A stretch of 64,000 bases of DNA from Armillaria gallica (Eukaryota > Basidiomycota > Agaricomycetes > Agaricales > Physalacriaceae): NCBI GenBank assembly GCA_037576215.1, contig JBANDB010000015.1, positions 992,001-1,056,000 on the forward strand, given 5' to 3'. This document shows, piece after piece, positions 58,430 through 64,000 of the stretch. Below the pieces are notes generated by a model. That model was not told where the DNA came from and ran no database searches. It worked only from the letters and a program-made list of their open reading frames with translations. Positions within the stretch are counted from its first letter, which is position 1. Every line of letters begins with the position of its first letter. A program made the translations under genes and the position numbers.

Positions 58430-60769
58430 GCCGGTTGTAGCCGTGGGGAGATCGGTCCGGACCTCCGAATTAGTATCTCTTGAGCTTTCTCTACCACCTG
58501 CTCGACCTGGAACACGCCCCTTGATTCAACGAGCAAGTGTAAGCAGGTCCAGCCGCATCCCTATGCTCTCAGATTGTATCCAAAGTAGGTAAGGGCCTCT
58601 TAGGAACGATATTTCGTAGCTTTTTCGCTATTTTTACATCCTCGTTGACCATGGCCTGGCAAAGGCGAATCTTCACTTATATCCAGATCCAAGGACTCTG
58701 AGACCGTCTGGAATAAAGACAGGGATGCTACGGCACCAGCTGAAATGACCAGGACATGAATAAGTAAGTATGATTTCTACTGGCCGGACTTGGATTCTTC
58801 CGACATGCATAGATTTGTCGTCTCACGACGGAATCGAGAGATGGATACTCGCTATGATAAGGTAGTGCTACTTTATTCGCAATCGTAGACTCGATATTGA
58901 ACCCAGAACAGGAACCAGGATTGCAGCCTTACCTCAAAAACTCGTTGCCTTGGTGCTTGAGCTTATCACGTTCCTATTAACGGTGGATTGCCTTTTTCTA
59001 TGACGTGCGCATATACTTGTGCTTCTTTAACGAAACGAAGAACCGCGTTTCGGAGCCGAGTCTCATTACAGGGCCCAGACCTGGAGATTATTCTAAGCTT
59101 TCGGACAAGCCGGCCAATCCTCTCACGCTGCACTGTTTATAGTCTCTTGAAAACCTTTGTATTCGTACAATCCAAAGGTATGCCTGAATTTCAACGCTGT
59201 ATTTGTTACAAGCGAGCAGGTGAAGCTCTGTCTCTCTGAAGGAAGAACTTTTGGTACAGTCGTAAGGTACCTTTTCGTTCTAAATGTGAAGGCTAGCGCT
59301 GATATTTGATTCGCATAGAAGAGAACAAAAGTTCCGAACATGAAAATCGATCATGCTTGCCGAAGCTCGCGTGTGTCTTCTACCTCATGGCCAGTCGTTA
59401 TATTTTTGCGACGGTCGATGTTCCCTTTCAAGAGCCAATAGTTTCACACATCTCGGCGGTTTTGCGCAGTCACTTGTACATCTCGTTGTCATGAAGCGAA
59501 GAATCGCATTCTTGTTCTCCGGCGATTGTTAGCCCCATCCGCCGTGGACGGTCGCCTGTGCATAACCTCGATCTCCGTGTGCCATGTATTTTTGATCGGT
59601 AATGCGCTTGAATTGTCATATTGCTAGTCTCGCAATACACAAGTAACCGCTTTCATTACAGACATGCATAAATGGCGCTAGCTACTTATTGCGGGATGCT
59701 CCTCCAATGAACCGTTGCATACGGTGCTTGTAACAATCCGATTGCCGACTTGGCCTGTCTTGGACAGTCACCGGATCAGGGATTTCCCTCTCGGACAAAT
59801 TCAGCTAGCGCACTAGGAAGAACTTGGAAGACGCAGAAGTGATGGCAAGTTGGTAAGAAAAGAAGTTGATTGAGGGTTACAACGCTTTACAACACCTCGT
59901 GGATCTGGATCAATTTCGAATCCTTCTCTACACGAGCAAGTATGACTTGAAAGGAGGAGCTTAACGGAGGAAACAGGTTTTGCGACCTACTTACAGAACA
60001 GCCTGGCAGCTCGAAAGTAGACGATGCGTAGATTCCTAATGGCTTATTAGGACGGCGAAACCCGTTCGATTTGAAAAGTACTATAGGACTCGTGGACCGC
60101 CTTTGAAATTCCGAGGGAAAGCTCCCAATGACTTGCTCACGGCCTTTGCTGCTAGCCTAGTAGCTAGGCGAGCTGACAGCTGCACTTTCATGACGGTATC
60201 TATTGAGGGAGAGGCAGCTTTGTGTGCTGCAATGTCGCATTGAGCTTGGTGGCCTTGGGTGTCTTTAGTGGAGTCGTTGAGAGGATCCGCTTTGATCTCC
60301 CTGCAAGTGATGTCAGTATTTGTCTGTATTTTATTTAGGGGGGATTTCACTCAGGGCGAAGCGGTGTCACATCACACCTTTGTCACACCTCTTTCCTCCG
60401 TCCATATTACTTTGTTCTACTCGTCGTCGACCACGCCAGAAGCGTGAATAGGACCAGGAGTCGGCCGATATACCAAGAATTGTACACCAGGTACGGTGGA
60501 AATCCCACAGCGCCCTCAAGAGGCAGTTGTATCAAATCCAGGCTCATCAAATATTTGCAGCGTTCACGTCCAATTTCTTCTTTGTTGTAGCATGTGAGAG
60601 ACTGATCTATGCGGCCATTGTATGAAATTAATGTGGCATTTTACTAGCAGGTTTCTGTACCCAGATTGGACCCCGACGACACAGACTACGCTTAGCTCAC
60701 GGTGTGTCTTCCTTTGGCAAGCGTTCATTTTACATTGGGAACTAACTTTGCAAGTTTAGAATTTGATCC
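58430..60769. other. 2.3-kb region without a recognised gene
   Basis: A minus-strand 89-codon frame (60081-60350) and a plus-strand 83-codon frame (58988-59239) are the longest; neither resembles a known protein. Promoters of bolA (left) and ATG4 (right) are expected here. Confidence 0.45.
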
Positions 60770-63700
60770 ATGTCAAGTAAGAACTCGCGCCACACATCTC
60801 CATCGTCTTCTGCTGTACATCATGGTCCAAAGCTTCCCAAGTTCTTGCACAAACCGTCCAGTCGAGATAGGTCAAAATCTGGCACCGATCCGATTAGTGG
60901 TCAGGACGGGGACAGTCCCACCTCGACTTCCTCGGAGCCCGCTCCCATTCCTTCATCGTCGAAACATTCTCACCACTCCAGAAAGTCGGGGAAATTTCTA
61001 GGCAGTGGAAAGGAGAGGGAGAGGGAGAAGGAACCAGTACCTGAGATGCCTTTGGCCGTCGAACGGGAAGAAACACCAGTCATTGTGGAGCCTGTGAACA
61101 TTCCACGCTCGCGGACACGTTCGGACCGGCCAGGCAGTTCAGATATGCAGTACAATGGCGCCTCACTTTATGCCCCGAGCTCCCCTTCATCTTCCCGAAT
61201 GAGCGACCTCCCCACCCGGCTATCAGGCTGGTTTGCGCATACTTTCAATTCTTCTTCAACTACCGATCTTTCGCTACCCACAATTCTTTCTCATCACTCC
61301 ACTCCCAATACTGGCGCGCCCGGAACTTCTCCCCAGAACAAGGTCTCTGGCACCGCCGCTTTGCTTAATGCGGCAAAGCATGGGAAAGGCCACATTGACA
61401 AAGCTATGCGTTACCTCCTCGATAGCGACGCCACTCCTGATAAGTGCACCGACGTTATCTGGCTACTAGGCGTCCAACATCCAGGCTATGAGCCACCTCC
61501 ACCTTCTGCATACCCAGTACCGTCGGCCGGTGGGCGGCGTAGCTCAGTCGACTCCCGGCGCCATTCTCCCTCTTTTCGCTCCTCAACATCATCCACTTCA
61601 TCTCTCGACGTTTCCCTTAATGCTCCACAGCCTGCTAAACACCCAGGCGCCAACTGGCCTCCCGTTTTCTATGCTGACTTTACTTCTCGAGTTTGGTTGA
61701 CATACCGCTCGCACTTCACGCCGATAAGAGACGGGCGTCTCGGAGACCTTAGCGCTGAATACAATTCTTACCAATCAGACTCTAGCACTAGTAGCCCTAC
61801 GGCGACCGTGAAAAAGTGGAATTGGGGATCTATGGTGGGCGGGGAGAAGGGTTGGACGAGTGACTCCGGTTGGGGTTGCATGCTACGGACTGGTCAAAGT
61901 TTGTTGGCCAATGCTCTGGTTCATCTTCATTTGGGACGCGGTGAGTGCCATTCTGACTTTTTTTGATCGAGCTGATTGAGCTTTGCCTGATAGATTGGCG
62001 GAGACCGCCACATCCTGTGTACACAGCGGACTATGCGACCTACGTACAGATTGTAACATGGTTTCTGGATACACCTGCTCCTGAAGCTCCCTTCAGTGTT
62101 CATCGGATGGCGTTGGCGGGTAAGGAATTGGGAAAGGATGTCGGACAGTGGTTCGGGCCCAGTACTGCTGCTGGTGCCATCAAGTACGCGTCATATGCTA
62201 TTTTAAACTGTTCAAGCTGTCTGATATATCATGCTATAGGGCTTTAGTTCGGGCATTTCCAGAATCGGGGTTAGGCGTGTCTGTAGCGACCGATGGGGTG
62301 CTTTTCCAAAGTGACGTATTCCAGGCATCGTACAGCTCTCGGCAGAGATACCACCATGGGAAGGTCCCTGCGCAGTGGGGTGACAGGCCTGTTTTACTGT
62401 TATTGGGTATACGACTCGGATTGGATGGGGTTAATCCTATTTATTATGATACCATAAAAGTATGTTCCCTCTTCCGCTCCCGATTTCGCTACTAACGTCC
62501 CGCCTAAGTTACTCTATACTTTCCCCCAATCCGTCGGCATTGCCGGTGGCCGTCCGAGTTCGTCATATTATTTCGTTGGTTCACAGGCCGACAACCTATT
62601 TTATCTGGATCCTCATCATGCGAGACCAACTGTCCCTCTGAGACTGCCTGTAGAAGTCGGCTCACCAGACAATGAACCAGATCATCGGAGGAGAACCAAG
62701 AGGGGATCATCGTCAACCGCGTCTTCAACGGGCCACCAACGTGCGCCTACGTCACCTTCCTCGTCGATCCGCACCGGATCTTCGACGTTTTCTTATCATG
62801 CTCCGACCTCGCCATCACCTCTGCAGCATCAATTCTCGGAGTCCGGATCATCCTCATCATCGTCGAACCAGATTCTGAGTCCGTCAGAAATGGACCAGAG
62901 TGAGAATACGACAGAGGGGAATTTGGACCGGCTGCAAGAGCATTTTGTGAATGCTTACAGCGCTGCGGAGCTGAAGACGTTCCACTGCGAACGTGTCCGG
63001 AAGATGCCATTAAGTGGGCTGGACCCGAGCATGCTGATAGGCTTCTTGTGCAGAGATGAGGCTGATTGGATCGACTTTAGGCGCAGAGTTGGTGATGTGA
63101 GTTTGACCTTTTCCGTTTTGGAATATTGTCTCTGATGTCAGATGCAGCTACCGCGCACGATATTTTCTGTCCAAGATGAGCCACCCACATGGCCCGCTGA
63201 TTCCGATGATAACATGGGATTGGAGAGTATCTCAGATCCGGACGATTTGGACATGGATATGGAGGAGGAGGGCGACGATGAGGACCGGGAGCTGGACGCA
63301 CGGTCCGCGTCGACCTCCAGTGCACATCTCAGTAGTGCCTCAACCTCGAGGACCAAGAGCTCAGAGCTGGATACTGAGGAGGATCCTGTTGATCCAATAA
63401 CGCCTGGTCCTGGATCGAAGTTTGAGTTTCCCGATCCCCCAGGTTCGAATAAACCGCACCACCGGCCCAAGGCGGAGGAGGGAGGTGTGTTTGTTGAAGC
63501 GCTCGACGACATGGAGGATGATGACGAGTGGGTGGATCCAGTGCTTACGCCGACGGCCGTGCCGCCTCCTCCGCCACCAAAGAAGAAGAAGGGAAAGAAG
63601 AAGCAGGTTCCCGTACCTGTCCCGATGGTGAACTTCCCGTCGGCGCCTGGCGGAGAGGATGGCGGGCGAGGGGATGTATCGCATGAGCGGCAGAGGAGGC

Positions 63701-63798
63701 AGTCTATGGGTTTGAGCCTGAAGATGAACAACAGTCGGGGAAGAGATGGAGGGAGGACTCAGAGCGGTGGGGTGAAGGGTGTGTTAACAGGGGATTAG
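60770..63798 (+). CDS. ATG4: Autophagy cysteine protease Atg4
   Basis: 941 residues from five exons: 60770-61940, 61994-62183, 62240-62459, 62509-63096, 63142-63798. After a 200-residue Ser/Pro-rich disordered N-region comes the C54 peptidase: [16 protein letters not shown], then [20 protein letters not shown] with the catalytic cysteine. Later come [30 protein letters not shown] with the Asp-x-His of the triad, and EWID-type [12 protein letters not shown]. An insertion of about 80 Ser-rich residues follows the DPH block, and the last 190 residues are acidic, then Pro/Lys-rich. Yeast Atg4 is about 500 residues, so this is strongly enlarged by disordered segments. It trims Atg8 before lipidation and releases it from membranes. 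Intact. Confidence 0.9.
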
Positions 63799-64000
63799 GT
63801 TTATGGATGGATCGCCTTCGTCTTCGTCTTCGTCTTCTTTTTTGATATGTTGTGACTTATGTTTGAACATTTATTGTAATCATATGACCAGGCTTATAGG
63901 TCTTACAAGCTCAAGATTAAATCCAGTGCTCTTATTTGTGCGCACTACGGAAGGAAATCGACACGCATGGGCGACTGGGAATATTTTCGCTAAAAGGTCG
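63799..64000. other. 3' flank of ATG4
   Basis: Contains a short TCTTCG repeat (about 63816-63838), then T-rich sequence that fits a 3' end. No gene. Confidence 0.5.

Noticed and set aside
1..64000. rRNA, CRISPR arrays, bacterial-type operons, retrotransposon LTRs
   Set aside because: None of these patterns was seen on reading both strands; large repeats are only the 49-58 kb tandem units and the small elements listed.

Overview
The window reads as nuclear DNA of a mushroom-forming basidiomycete (Agaricomycetes). Genes are cut by many short introns, about 45-65 bp. The gene families are typical of that group: clustered F-box proteins with an N-terminal cysteine pair, DUF6533 and DUF6535 membrane proteins, a 'macrofage activating glycoprotein', and short-chain dehydrogenase, P450 and intradiol dioxygenase genes. 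The listed coding regions were rebuilt by hand by joining reading frames across GT-AG (rarely GC-AG) introns, so exon ends are inferred from frame and consensus, not from transcripts.

Layout. 0-6.4 kb: a serine beta-lactamase-like gene running off the left edge, a divergent 12-TM-type MFS transporter, and a calmodulin-dependent-type protein kinase. 8-18.6 kb: four F-box loci, two intact and two broken, plus a P450. 17.6-25 kb: a strip of decayed genes (F-box, intradiol dioxygenase, kinase-like protein, short-chain dehydrogenase) around one intact housekeeping gene, ATG14. 26.7-34.3 kb: a coiled-coil protein, the secreted GPI-type glycoprotein with a decayed copy of its last exon downstream, and an aquaporin-like channel. 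34.3-44.2 kb: mostly gene-poor, with a 253-bp inverted-repeat element and two relics of one unidentified gene. 44.2-49.1 kb: FKBP12, a DUF6533 membrane protein, and a Rab-family GTPase with a very large insertion. 49.3-57.9 kb: a head-to-tail tandem duplication of about 4.2-4.3 kb carrying a DUF6535 gene. 57.7-64 kb: bolA and ATG4.

The most unusual structure is the tandem duplication. Its right breakpoint falls at the 5' splice site of the last intron of the convergent bolA gene. Unit 2 therefore supplies the real last bolA exon, and unit 1 carries an orphan copy that has lost 2 bp. Unit 2 also holds a 77-bp, almost fully palindromic insertion flanked by a perfect 9-bp target duplication; the matching empty site is intact in unit 1.

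Functional links are limited. ATG14 (PI3-kinase complex I) and ATG4 (Atg8 protease) are both autophagy genes but lie 38 kb apart. The other neighbours do not form an evident pathway or cluster. I saw no rRNA, convincing tRNA, CRISPR array or autonomous transposon.
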